From contig JABSOY010000013.1 of NCBI GenBank assembly GCA_013215385.1, forward strand, positions 62,001-126,000: DNA of 64,000 nucleotides, read 5' to 3'. The DNA comes from Colwellia sp. (GTDB taxonomy: Bacteria > Pseudomonadota > Gammaproteobacteria > Enterobacterales > Alteromonadaceae). The notes under the pieces are model-generated. The model was not told where the DNA came from and searched no databases. It was given only the letters and a program-made list of their open reading frames with translations. Positions 54,683 to 62,990 of this stretch are shown here, one piece after another. Position numbers and translations under genes: made by a program. Each line of letters starts with the position of its first letter. The stretch's first letter is position 1.

Positions 54683-54979
54683 TAAATGAGCAGGCCGCCA
54701 TAGGGCAATTGCCTGTCCTATAGCTTAATTGTATCTCATTGTAAATGAGAATTATTATCAAGTGAAGTGTTTAGTCGTAATACTTAAAACAAGGTGAGAG
54801 GGAGGAACTGAAATAAATAATGGTTTGGGCAAGTTTATTTTACTCACTATTATGTCGCTGGTTGAAGAGTAAACGTTTGGTCCTTTTATATTAGGTAATA
54901 TGCCAGTATATATGGAAAAAAAACTTAAAATGACAGATACTTATAAACATAGAACGAAGTCTTAAGGAGGTTTTATTAA

Positions 54980-56374
54980 GTGAAAAAAGTCAGCTTAGTT
55001 CAAGACGAAAATCTATCCTTCAAAATAAGTCAGCAGCTGTCGGCGAAAACATCGCAACGATTAGATCTTTATTTTTCTATTCCCGAAGAAATGGGCATTA
55101 ACGCCATTACCCTCAGTGAAGAAAATTATTTTCACAGTAGTATAAAAAGCCACAGCGCCTATTATTCACAACAAATTCATTTACCCTTAGTGAGAAGCCG
55201 TTTTATAAGCCAGAAAAAAGGTGAAAAAAGTGACTACCGCAGTAACTTAAATTTATTTTCTTACCAGTTTAGAGTTGCCCTTGAGACGGACATAAAACAA
55301 GCATTACAAGAAAGTGATATTGACACTTTTTATCAACATGCGCTTGAACTTGTCGATCAAACACAAACGCTATTGAAAAAACTAAGACGTTATACACCAT
55401 CAGATCAAAAGTTGAGTTCGTATTTCGAAAATGTCGATAACTACTTAAGTTGGTACACCGAACAGTCATTCTTAAACTTATTAGCCAATGGCCCGAAAAG
55501 TAGTGAGCAAAGTGAGCCGCGTGACGTTTTATTTTCATTATGCCGACAAGAAAATCAATATCGTGAAACTCAGCAATATAATTCAAATATCACCTTAGCC
55601 GATCCTAATCGTATTACCAATAAAATGCGATTGTTACAACGTTTAAGTGAATACGGTGTGGTCTTTAAAAGAAAAACTCATGACTTAGATGCACATTTAA
55701 GGCGTTTAGTTCGCGGCGGCATTACGGCAATAATTATGGCATTTGTGATGTCTATTGTGCTCAATGCTCGCTCGGCATTTACTGAAGTTACTTTAGTGTT
55801 GATCACGTTTCTCGGTGTTATTTATGGCATTCGAGAAATATTTAAGGACGACTTAACCCGTTACATCTGGCGAGCTATTCAGCGTGGTCGACCTAAATGG
55901 CAGCATGTTTTTACTGATAGTCTTTCAAAAGAAAAAATTTCAATTCAAACCCTATGGTTAGAATATATTAGTAAAAAAGACTTACCTGACAATGTAGACA
56001 AGCATTTACAAAAGCGCCGTCAACAAAATAAACAAGCAGCGCAATTATTACATTTTCGTTGTAACGCTAAAGTTATTGCCAAAACGTTTAAGCCGGGTTT
56101 TAAAGAGATTCAGCACCAAACATTTTTTAACCTAACACCCTTCGTACGTTTTATGAAAAAAGGAGAAGGGCGCTTATTTTCACTTGATGGCAATAAAATA
56201 TCAAATCAAGGTGTCGAGCGGCGTTATCAAATTAACCTCGTGGTAGTACAAGAATTCAACTCTGATAATAAGAAAACTCAGCAGTACTTACAGCGTTTTA
56301 AAATAACGATGAATCGTTCAAAAATTATTAATATTGAAGGAATGGAGTCAGAGCAAAACTTTGAAAATTGCTAG
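54980..56374 (+). CDS. Conserved membrane protein of unknown function
   Basis: 464 residues from GTG 54980, supported by AAGGAGG at 54964-54970. The N-terminal half is soluble and helical (LNLFSYQFRVALETDIKQAL, YENVDNYLSWYTEQ-type stretches). Two hydrophobic helices at about 247-285 (ITAIIMAFVMSIVLNARSAF, VTLVLITFLGVIYGI) are followed by a basic C-terminal domain ending in beta strands (RRYQINLVVVQEF). No catalytic motif seen. Such proteins are found in Alteromonadales without assigned role; no operon partner is visible. Confidence 0.75.
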   Translation: MKKVSLVQDENLSFKISQQLSAKTSQRLDLYFSIPEEMGINAITLSEENYFHSSIKSHSAYYSQQIHLPLVRSRFISQKKGEKSDYRSNLNLFSYQFRVALETDIKQALQESDIDTFYQHALELVDQTQTLLKKLRRYTPSDQKLSSYFENVDNYLSWYTEQSFLNLLANGPKSSEQSEPRDVLFSLCRQENQYRETQQYNSNITLADPNRITNKMRLLQRLSEYGVVFKRKTHDLDAHLRRLVRGGITAIIMAFVMSIVLNARSAFTEVTLVLITFLGVIYGIREIFKDDLTRYIWRAIQRGRPKWQHVFTDSLSKEKISIQTLWLEYISKKDLPDNVDKHLQKRRQQNKQAAQLLHFRCNAKVIAKTFKPGFKEIQHQTFFNLTPFVRFMKKGEGRLFSLDGNKISNQGVERRYQINLVVVQEFNSDNKKTQQYLQRFKITMNRSKIINIEGMESEQNFENC

Positions 56375-56587
56375 TGTACCGGAAGAAAATAGAAAGAAAG
56401 TATCATCAATAAGTGATTATCTGTTAATGATATTATTGTTTAGAACACTATGCAGAGTTACTGTCAGCCTTATAAACATCAAAATCGATATTGTCTAAAC
56501 CAACTAGTCTAGATCATGCTGCCAATACTAATAGATGCGATGACTTGAAAATAAACACTGTTGAACACGATTGCCACTATATAGTCT

Positions 56588-56779
56588 TTAACTCCTGATA
56601 AAGACCATACTTAATCTGTTCAGGTCAGTGCCTATTTTATCTGAATCAAGCGATGATATTACAAGTTGATACCAGCCGCCTTCGCTACCGAATGTTGAAT
56701 AATCGATACTTTAAAAAAGCTTAACTGCATCTTGATACGTATTACTTGTCCAACCCTGATATTTTGCTACTACCTCTTG
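56588..56779 (-). pseudogene. Remnant of a secreted carbohydrate-binding protein
   Basis: On the minus strand one frame reads EVVAKYQGWTSNTYQDAVKL, an in-frame TAA, then DYSTFGSEGGWYQLVISSLD and IGTDLNRLSMVFIRS before a stop at 56588. The GGWYQLVI and LNRL pattern is typical of beta-sandwich carbohydrate-binding modules. Only about 65 codons remain; upstream the frame is closed by TGA. An eroded gene end, or chance. Confidence 0.35.
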
Positions 56780-56920
56780 TCAACGATAGAGGGTAAATAT
56801 TTCTAAGTCCTTTGCTTTAAAGGCTCTAATAACGAAAATTGCTAAAGCCAAATTGAACCAAAGACAAACATTTAAGTAAGCACTGAACTAGCAAAAAAAT
56901 TAATCTGATTATGTGTGTGC
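56780..56920. other. Non-coding stretch before the cassette array
   Basis: No gene. AT-rich sequence between the remnant and the first minus-strand attC-like site; together with 56375-56587 it contains nothing further that I can identify. Confidence 0.3.
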
Positions 56921-57012
56921 AACTAACGTTCTGTTAAGAAGGGAGGTTAGTTGGTTAAATGTGAAGCGGAGCGGAACCTGCCAATGGCTAGCAGTCTGTT
57001 TAACAGTTTATT
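56921..57012 (-). repeat. attC-like site A, 3' end of the minus-strand array
   Basis: On the minus strand: GTTAAACAGACTGCTAGCC near the gene, then AACCTCCCTTCTTAACAG and the core GTTAGTT at 56927-56921. Position directly after the stop codon of the DUF6265-like gene. Confidence 0.55.
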
Positions 57013-57481
57013 AGTCATCGTTTTCAGCAATAAATTCAATGGAGAAACCTTGTCCGTTTTCTCCTGTTACAAAAACCGTAATATTTTTATCTTTATTTAA
57101 TTGATAACTGATTTGTTTAGGGAAATCATGTAGTGAGTTTTTGAATGTCGCAACTTTAGCTGTGCAATTTGTTAATTTGAAAGCAACAGGTAAATCATTA
57201 CTGGCAACTTTAGCCAGGTAAAAAACCTCTCCTGACATTTCGACTATTCGTAAAGCTTCAGAACTTAGCATTTTATTTTTTTTAATCGAATATGTTTGAC
57301 CATAGCCTTCAAAGGTTTTTGCGCTGATCCGTTTCCATGATTCCTTGATTTTCAGTTCGCTGTTTTCAGAGTTCCAATGACCAACTAACCAGGTTAATGA
57401 CTCGAGCGAACCGCAAGCCTTTGCTTGCACCGTTGGTTGAAAAATCAAACATAGTGAGACAAAACTTATTATTTTCAACAT
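57011..57481 (-). CDS. DUF6265-like secreted protein, gene cassette
   Basis: 156 residues from the second ATG at 57481; GGAG lies eight bases before it, while the first ATG (57499) is poorly placed. Signal peptide MLKIISFVSLCLIFQPTVQA. The mature protein reads LTWLVGHWNSENSELKIKES then FEGYGQTYSIKKNKML, VAFKLTN and NSLHDFPKQISY, a beta-barrel pattern seen in the DUF6265/lipocalin-like family of unknown function. It is the last cassette of the minus-strand array. Confidence 0.7.
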   Translation of the reverse strand: MLKIISFVSLCLIFQPTVQAKACGSLESLTWLVGHWNSENSELKIKESWKRISAKTFEGYGQTYSIKKNKMLSSEALRIVEMSGEVFYLAKVASNDLPVAFKLTNCTAKVATFKNSLHDFPKQISYQLNKDKNITVFVTGENGQGFSIEFIAENDD

Positions 57482-57508
57482 TGCAGCAACTCCATTCATT
57501 TACAAAGA

Positions 57509-57613
57509 TAGCTAACGACTCCATAAGCGGCGAAATGAAAGCTTGCTAAAATTTGCGAGGCACGAGCACAGCAAGCTTTTATGGGGCCGCTGTTTATGTG
57601 TACATTAGCTACG
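57509..57613 (-). repeat. attC-like site B
   Basis: Minus strand: GTAGCTAATGTAC ... CAGCGGCC, AAAGCTTGCT pairing with AGCAAGCTTT, then GCCGCTTATGGAGTC and core GTTAGCT. Its inner part (57545-57590) is nearly the same as that of site F at 59835-59880, evidence of a shared origin. Confidence 0.75.
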
Positions 57614-57961
57614 AAAAAAAGGAATACTCAGCGGATACCTCCAACTTACACCTTTATTTGCTTGTACAGCGCCAATAATAATAAACACAAAATTGTATAC
57701 TAAAAGGCCCAACGCACCGAAAATACCAAAGAACCAAAATATAGCTATAAGGTATATTACGAAGCTTAACATCCAATTCAATATAATCTTACCGTGTTCA
57801 TCTACTCCTTTGGCGCTATCTTTAGTCGTCGCCCACATAATAATTGGCATAAATAATCCTAAACCAGGTATTAAAATTCCTGATAATTGGCTTAAATGCA
57901 TTAGCATACAAAAGCTATTTAACTCTAGATTCCACGGTTTGTTATTAGACATTTCTGACAT
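57605..57961 (-). CDS. DUF4870-type membrane protein, gene cassette
   Basis: 118 residues. Hydrophobic segments at about 20-45, 65-80 and 82-105; IPGLGLFMPIIMWATTKDSA followed by GVDEHGKIILNWMLSFVIYL is the DUF4870 signature. Function unknown; frequent in cassette arrays and in small operons. The stop codon lies inside site B, as is usual for tightly packed cassettes. Confidence 0.85.
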   Translation of the reverse strand: MSEMSNNKPWNLELNSFCMLMHLSQLSGILIPGLGLFMPIIMWATTKDSAKGVDEHGKIILNWMLSFVIYLIAIFWFFGIFGALGLLVYNFVFIIIGAVQANKGVSWRYPLSIPFFRS

Positions 57962-57993
57962 TTACTCTCATCCTCCTGACTATTTTTACACAT

Positions 57994-58095
57994 AATACGA
58001 CGTTAAGCGGGTCATTATAGTAGGCTCAAATGTGTAACGAAATGGTAATCAGCCAAGTGTTTTTTTCCCGCTTAAATAGCTTGTTTTAAGACGTT
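57994..58095 (-). repeat. attC-like site C
   Basis: A perfect nine-base stem, TTAAGCGGG at 58003-58011 with CCCGCTTAA at 58067-58075, flanked by ACGTCGTATTAT and AAACAAGCT ends on the minus strand. Typical attC proportions, about 100 bases. Confidence 0.7.
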
Positions 58096-58508
58096 TACCC
58101 CAGAGCGAAGTCAAGTTGAACCATTTGGCAAAAACCTTCTCTGGCTTCATATTTCCAAGCAGACAAAGCAGTTTTTGCAGCAGAATTAAATAAGCCTTTA
58201 GGGGACGACTCTATAACATTTATATTTATTGGTTTCCCTTCACTAGAAATATCAAACTCCATTTTCGCATAACCTTCAATTTTCGCTCTAACTGCTTTCA
58301 TTGGATATTTTGGCGCTTTCATTGAGAGTAATACATTACCTCCTTTCTTTTCAAACGCATCAACTTGTGCTGCATCATGTAACATACAGCGAGATTTGTA
58401 TTTTACTAAATTATTATCTGAAGATATGATGTTATCAGATGTGCTTTGACAACCAACTAACAGTGACCCTGTTACAAAAAATGAAACTAATAATTTATAT
58501 CCTTTCAA
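58095..58508 (-). CDS. Lipoprotein with TonB C-terminal-like domain, gene cassette
   Basis: 137 residues. Signal with lipobox SLLVGC (C20). Residues about 60-137: AKIEGYAKMEFDISSEGKPI, FNSAAKTALSAWKYEAREGF, a TonB_C-like fold with a cysteine pair (RCMLHD and GFCQMV). No membrane anchor besides the lipid and no proline-rich linker, so not a classic TonB. A distant homologue is at 11107 in the plus-strand array. Confidence 0.75.
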   Translation of the reverse strand: MKGYKLLVSFFVTGSLLVGCQSTSDNIISSDNNLVKYKSRCMLHDAAQVDAFEKKGGNVLLSMKAPKYPMKAVRAKIEGYAKMEFDISSEGKPININVIESSPKGLFNSAAKTALSAWKYEAREGFCQMVQLDFALG

Positions 58509-58530
58509 AATATTCTCCTTTTGATTAAGG

Positions 58531-58633
58531 TTCTAACGCCCCAAAAATAGGCTTTAATTGTTTGCTAAAACGTGTAACTAAGCGGAACTCAGCAAACTAT
58601 TAGCAGTCCGGTCTTAACTGGCTTGTTAGCCTT
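58531..58633 (-). repeat. attC-like site D
   Basis: Minus strand: GGCTAACAAGCCAGTTAAG at the left, AGTTTGCT pairing with AGCAAACA in the middle, GGGGCGTTAGAAC at the right. The GGCGTTAGA core is among the clearest of the array. Confidence 0.7.
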
Positions 58634-58655
58634 ATATAACGATCAATCTTTTTAA

Positions 58656-59315
58656 TTAATAGCTAAAAATCTGCTGAACCTTTTGCCCTTCCTCGATAAA
58701 TCGCGCAATCTCTTCAGGCTTACACCTATTCGAAGGTTTGTAGAATATGAGAGTATTATTGTGTGCTTCTATACATAGGTTATTATTCGATTCAAAAAAA
58801 TTGATAACTCTAGAAGTGAATAATTGACGAATCTTTGACTCATCTTCCCCTCGTAGTAAATAATTTTTTGAAAACTCAGGGAAGTTTTCAAAATCAATAT
58901 CTTGATACCCAAAAATTTGTCCAATTTTATGAAAAGTATTCTCAGGTTTAAGTTCAAATAAAGGGAACTTTAGTTTATCACAATCCATGCTCACAACAGT
59001 TTGATTGTAGGTGCTTGAATGTTTGCCATGACCTTCCGTGTATTGATATCCAAATATAGAAACATCGATACTGTTACGATTTCCCCACATCTCATTTTTC
59101 ACTTTTTTACCGTGCCCTTTGGAAAATAGTTGAAAGTTTTGATGTTTATGTTCAGTTAGATCTCTTCCAACTTTTGAAAATGAAAAATGTAAATTTTTTG
59201 CGATAAGCTTCAATGCTTCAGTACGCTTCTTTTCGTAATAATATCCGATTAATATTACACAAACAACGAGACCTATAAAATAAGGTATAAAATTTATATC
59301 TGTACTTGAATCCAT
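58656..59315 (-). CDS. Membrane-anchored protein of unknown function, gene cassette
   Basis: 219 residues. One N-terminal membrane helix (about 8-26, FIPYFIGLVVCVILIGYYYE), then a globular part with beta-rich stretches (NSIDVSIFGYQYTEGHGKHS, QTVVSMDCDKLKFPLFELKP). No known motif. Good packing between attC-like sites suggests a cassette gene, although it is longer than the others. Confidence 0.65.
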   Translation of the reverse strand: MDSSTDINFIPYFIGLVVCVILIGYYYEKKRTEALKLIAKNLHFSFSKVGRDLTEHKHQNFQLFSKGHGKKVKNEMWGNRNSIDVSIFGYQYTEGHGKHSSTYNQTVVSMDCDKLKFPLFELKPENTFHKIGQIFGYQDIDFENFPEFSKNYLLRGEDESKIRQLFTSRVINFFESNNNLCIEAHNNTLIFYKPSNRCKPEEIARFIEEGQKVQQIFSY

Positions 59316-59379
59316 TCATAACTCCAATGTTTACCTACAAAATTAACGACTGGTAATTTGTTCCGCTGCAAAGTTGATA
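59316..59379 (-). repeat. Short degenerate attC-like spacer E
   Basis: Minus strand: TATCAACTTTGCAGCGG ... CAGTCGTTAATTTTG, only about 45 bases between the outer parts. Shorter than usual for attC, so it may have lost its middle or be unrelated. Confidence 0.35.
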
Positions 59380-59790
59380 CTAAATTTTCTTGCAGGTACT
59401 CATATCCTTTGAAAGTTCAGTTATAAATTGACCATTCTTTCCATGATAACGATATACCATAGTTACGGCCCCCTCAATTAAGCCGGCTAAAGCTTTATTT
59501 GAGCATAATTTACCCATTACATTTTCCTCTATAATCGGATCAAGTAGCTTTACATCTAACTGTTCTGCCGTGTAATTTGTCATCGTATTATTGTATATAA
59601 TGAAATCCCTAAATGTCGCTGCAGAGTCTAGTCTCGTATCATCATCAAGCTTTTGAGGTACATTTGAATTAATTTCAATTACAGCCTTGGTTAATTCAAT
59701 CGATAATGAACGCTCGGCATCGGTTTGCGAAGCATTCGCAACACAAGAGAAAGTAATACCTGCAATCAATGCGATTTTTTTAAGTTCCAT
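59380..59790 (-). CDS. Secreted protein of unknown function, gene cassette
   Basis: 136 residues. Signal MELKKIALIAGITFSCVANA, cleavage before SQTDAE. The mature part is helical with two cysteines (KLCSNKALAG and MSTCKKI). Ribosome site AAGGA lies close to ATG on the minus strand. No recognised family. Confidence 0.6.
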   Translation of the reverse strand: MELKKIALIAGITFSCVANASQTDAERSLSIELTKAVIEINSNVPQKLDDDTRLDSAATFRDFIIYNNTMTNYTAEQLDVKLLDPIIEENVMGKLCSNKALAGLIEGAVTMVYRYHGKNGQFITELSKDMSTCKKI

Positions 59791-59810
59791 TTGATAGAAG
59801 TCCTTTGAAA

Positions 59811-59911
59811 ATATAACGCGCTATAAGCGGCTAAATGAAAACTTGCTAAAATTTGTCAGGAACGAGCACAGCAAGCTTTTATGTGCCCATTCTTAATGGC
59901 CTTGCTAGGTG
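59811..59911 (-). repeat. attC-like site F
   Basis: Minus strand: CCTAGCAAGGCCATTAAG, AAGCTTGCTGTGCTCG pairing with AGCAAGTTTT, TTTAGCCGCTTATAGC and core GCGTTATATT. Near-copy of site B in its central part. Confidence 0.75.
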
Positions 59912-59913
59912 AT

Positions 59914-60357
59914 TTAGAACCAAGGTTTACGACCTACTATATATGTTTGCTCAAATTCGTCATCAGACTTAACTAAATAAAGAATAAACTCTATAAATGC
60001 TATTATTCCGATGATCACTGATGGCAAGCCAAGCAATATGAAGCCAAATATAAATACCAATAGCATAATTACACCTTGTTGGGTGTACCCTAAATAAAAT
60101 TTGTGGGCACCAAAAGCACCAAGAAAAAAAGCAAATAACGCGGCAGATATTTTTTTAGAGCCGACATTAGAGGTAAAAGCTTCTGCGTAAATTGCTTCTG
60201 CATTGCCACCATTAACAGCAAAATCGATTTTACCTCCAGCTTTAGGTAATACAGCCCCTTTCCATTCTTTTAATTCAAAGGTATATCTATTTCCATCATC
60301 ACCTGAAATAACACCAACACGACTTTCTTCATTAAATTCAAGAATTTTACCTTTCAT
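59914..60357 (-). CDS. Cold-shock-like domain plus TM2-domain membrane protein, gene cassette
   Basis: 147 residues from the second ATG at 60357, six bases after GGAG. The N-terminal about 60 residues (KGKILEFNEESRVGVISGDD, GNRYTFELKEWKG) resemble a cold-shock/OB domain. It is followed by a TM2 domain (KKISAALFAFFLGAFGAHKF, YLGYTQQGVIMLLVFIFGFI) with two helices. Such OB-TM2 proteins are known from other bacteria, role unclear; a membrane-bound nucleic-acid binder is possible. Confidence 0.85.
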   Translation of the reverse strand: MKGKILEFNEESRVGVISGDDGNRYTFELKEWKGAVLPKAGGKIDFAVNGGNAEAIYAEAFTSNVGSKKISAALFAFFLGAFGAHKFYLGYTQQGVIMLLVFIFGFILLGLPSVIIGIIAFIEFILYLVKSDDEFEQTYIVGRKPWF

Positions 60358-60381
60358 ATTACACTCCATTGTTGATTGATC

Positions 60382-60478
60382 ATCTAACGCCTACTTAGGC
60401 GGAAAAATATAGCTGGCTAAAATGCTGCGCGCAATGAAAACAGCCAACTGTATTTTTTCCGTTTGAAGTTCTTGTTAC
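60382..60478 (-). repeat. attC site G, the best example
   Basis: Minus strand from the gene: GTAACAAGAACTTCAAACGG, AGTTGGCTG pairing with CAGC..TAGCCAGCT, TCCGCCTAAGTAGGCG and the core GTTAGAT. The left inverse core, AAACGGA/TCCG pairing and perfect GTTRRRY core give a textbook integron attC. Confidence 0.88.
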
Positions 60479-60678
60479 CTTTTTTGTTCTGTTTTTATGA
60501 GTAAAGCTATAGCGGCAAACACATGAAAGAATAGCCCTAAAAAGAACCACCCCAAGGTATTTCTTCCTGTTGACTTAGCCCACCATGCACAAAAGAAAGT
60601 AAACATAATAAAAGTGAAAACACTGTTTTTTGCTGCTTTTGCGATAGTTTGAATTTCTGAATTATTATCGCTAATCAT
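60475..60678 (-). CDS. Small membrane protein, first gene of the minus-strand array
   Basis: 67 residues from ATG 60678 (a TTG at 60696 would extend it by six residues, with no better site). Two hydrophobic segments (NSVFTFIMFTFFCAWWA and LGWFFLGLFFHVFAAIALLI) joined by KSTGRNT. Function unknown. Its stop codon overlaps the attC site G. Confidence 0.65.
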   Translation of the reverse strand: MISDNNSEIQTIAKAAKNSVFTFIMFTFFCAWWAKSTGRNTLGWFFLGLFFHVFAAIALLIKTEQKR

Positions 60679-61157
60679 TTGCTCAATAAAATACAATTGA
60701 TTTTGGTTTCTAAATCAGGTTTGACAACTCCGTTTGCAAGCACATTAAAGCTTAAAAAATTAACAATACCCATATAAGTCTCATAACTCTACTCTTCCTT
60801 AAAAACCTAATCACTTATTATGGGGAAGTCTCGTAATGTCCATCCCATAAATATTATTTATTTCGTAGTAATATCACATAATTTCAATGCTTTAGAAACT
60901 ACAAATATTTAATTTTTATCAGAACTTTGATGATAGTGATAATTCTCAGTAATGCCCAATATTAAAATTACAGTAATTAATTTAAATATCAATTGGTTAA
61001 GAGACTTTTATAGATAGTATTAAGACTTCTTACTAATATGAGAGGAATAAGTTATTAGAAAAAGTATGACAAATATTTAGCAGTTAACTTGCACAATGAT
61101 CATAAAGTGATCATTTACATTGCCGGTTGAATCTCAAAAATTATACGCAGTTACTGG
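60679..61157. other. Non-coding region upstream of the cassette array
   Basis: About 480 bases with no gene. No integrase gene or clear attI site is visible here. A hairpin AATGATCA/TGATCATT with a five-base loop at 61095-61115 follows the trmK gene end. Confidence 0.4.
61095..61115 (-). terminator. Hairpin downstream of trmK
   Basis: Perfect eight-base stem with a TAAAG loop, 43 bases after the trmK stop codon on the minus strand. No T-run, so it may be a weak terminator or mRNA end. Confidence 0.45.
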
Positions 61158-61892
61158 CTAAGTGTTAACGAGAGGAAATAATGATGAGTATTGTTCGATA
61201 ATCGTTTTAATTTTATCCTGTTCACCAAGCGGAGCAGCAAGCAGCATACGCTGGTAATGCTTGATAGTTTTTGATAAATAGTGCTGATGTTCGTTAAGTG
61301 AAAAATCCCACATTTTATCACCTACGGCGGATAAGCTACTAACATACTCTTGCTTCGGCGGCTTATTTGTAAGTTGTACTTTTACATGAATAATTTCATA
61401 GAAACGCTTGTTCTCGGTGACTATGCACTCATCAAGTAATATGACGTTATGCTTTATTAATGTTTGGCGAACTTGGTAATTATGGTGAACGGGACAAAGA
61501 ATAAATTCTAACCAACTTATTGAATCATTTGAACATTGTTGTTGATACGCGGTGATTATTTTTTCAACAAAACTCGTTAATAATTCACCACCAACACCGG
61601 CAATAATCACTAATTGCTTATTTTGTGCTGTTAAGGGAATTTTTGCTACATCAAGACAATGAACCTGCCAGTGTTGAGCGTAACTTTTTGAGCTAAAGTG
61701 CTGTTGCAACAGTTGTTCAATATTTGCAATTAATGATGGAACAATATCAACAAAATGAATGGTTTCTGCGGATTTTCTCTTTAATAACGAAAGTCCTAAT
61801 AAACCATGATCACAACAGCAGTCCCAAATACTTTGATAATGGATGGTGACCATACTGTCTATTTTTTGCAGACGTTGACTGATTTTTTTCAT
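61158..61892 (-). CDS. trmK: tRNA (adenine(22)-N1)-methyltransferase-like protein
   Basis: 244 residues. Class I methyltransferase marks of the TrmK family: RLQKIDSMVTIHYQSIWDCC, CDHGLLGLSLL (SAM site), FVDIVPSLIANIEQ, IIAGVGGELLTSF and FILCPVHHNYQVRQTL. It methylates N1 of A22 in tRNA in Bacillus; the gammaproteobacterial members are assigned by sequence. It follows rlmF with an 11-base gap, likely one operon of RNA methylation genes. Confidence 0.85.
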   Translation of the reverse strand: MKKISQRLQKIDSMVTIHYQSIWDCCCDHGLLGLSLLKRKSAETIHFVDIVPSLIANIEQLLQQHFSSKSYAQHWQVHCLDVAKIPLTAQNKQLVIIAGVGGELLTSFVEKIITAYQQQCSNDSISWLEFILCPVHHNYQVRQTLIKHNVILLDECIVTENKRFYEIIHVKVQLTNKPPKQEYVSSLSAVGDKMWDFSLNEHQHYLSKTIKHYQRMLLAAPLGEQDKIKTIIEQYSSLFPLVNT

Positions 61893-61903
61893 CTTAGCTT
61901 AGT

Positions 61904-62872
61904 TTATCTGTCTGTCATCTTAAGCCAGTTTTTTTGCTGAGTTTCGTCTAAAAAGCTCCAAGCGATAAAACGACTTATCTTTTGTCCTTGCGCCATATCA
62001 ACAACTCTGACTTGTTTGGCATGAACTTTTTTTAATGCTAATTTCAACAGGCTAAGATGATCCTTTTTAGAGACTAAACAGCTAAACCACAGCACTTGCT
62101 TTTGTACTTCTTTACTTTCTTTGATCATATTACGAATAAAGGTTAGTTCTCCGCCAGGGCACCATAATTCAGCCTTTTGTCCACCAAAGTTCAAGGGTGT
62201 TGCTGTGGTACTGCTAGTTGTATTTTTTCTGTTTTTATTGGCGGCTAAGTTTTTCACTTTTCGAGCAGAGCCTTTGCTTGCTTCAGCTAATGAACGATGA
62301 AAAGGGGGATTACAGAGGGTTAATTCATAACGTTCATTTTTATGGATAATACCGCTAAAAAATTTCGATGTGTCGTGTTGTAATCGACAAGTTATCGACT
62401 TTTTTAATTGTTTGTCGGCTGAAATGTTTTGCTTGGCAACCTTTACTGAAATAGGATCGATATCACTAGCGGTAAAATGCCATTGATATTCTCGCTGTCC
62501 TAAAATAGGGTAAATACAGCTGGCGCCTGTACCAATATCAAGTACAGAGACTATCGAATTTGAACTTGCCGACTTTTTAGGAAGCGTTTCCTCTAACAAG
62601 TCAGCGAGGTAGTGAATATAGTCAACTCTGCCCGGAATAGGTGGGCATAAATAGCCCTCAGGAATATTCCATTGGTTAACATGATAATGAAGCTTTAATA
62701 ATGCCTGATTAAGGGACTTTACCGCTTGTGCATTAGCGAAGTCGATAGAGAGATTTTGGTATTTATTTTTTGTCACAAAAGGTTTTAACGAAGGAGTTGA
62801 CTGGCAAAGTGCCAAAAAGTCATAACCGTTATTATGACGGTTTTTTGGGTGAAGGTTTTGTTTTAAAGCCAC
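61904..62872 (-). CDS. rlmF: 23S rRNA (adenine(1618)-N6)-methyltransferase RlmF
   Basis: 322 residues. The family start LHPKNRHNNGYDFLALCQ, then PPIPGRVDYIHYLADLLEE, SAM motif VLDIGTGASCIYPI, and catalytic N6-adenine motif NPPF in LTLCNPPFHRSLAEASKGS identify RlmF, which modifies A1618 of 23S rRNA. Length fits the E. coli protein (308) with a small insert near 215. It precedes trmK in the same operon. Confidence 0.95.
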   Translation of the reverse strand: MALKQNLHPKNRHNNGYDFLALCQSTPSLKPFVTKNKYQNLSIDFANAQAVKSLNQALLKLHYHVNQWNIPEGYLCPPIPGRVDYIHYLADLLEETLPKKSASSNSIVSVLDIGTGASCIYPILGQREYQWHFTASDIDPISVKVAKQNISADKQLKKSITCRLQHDTSKFFSGIIHKNERYELTLCNPPFHRSLAEASKGSARKVKNLAANKNRKNTTSSTTATPLNFGGQKAELWCPGGELTFIRNMIKESKEVQKQVLWFSCLVSKKDHLSLLKLALKKVHAKQVRVVDMAQGQKISRFIAWSFLDETQQKNWLKMTDR

Positions 62873-62990
62873 GTAATTTCTCTCTTCATTAATAACGTAG
62901 CGAATTTTACCACTTTTTTATTAAAAGTAAATTTGCCGCTTAACAACGACAAATTTAACGTCATTTTTTTATAAGTAATCTATCTATTGC

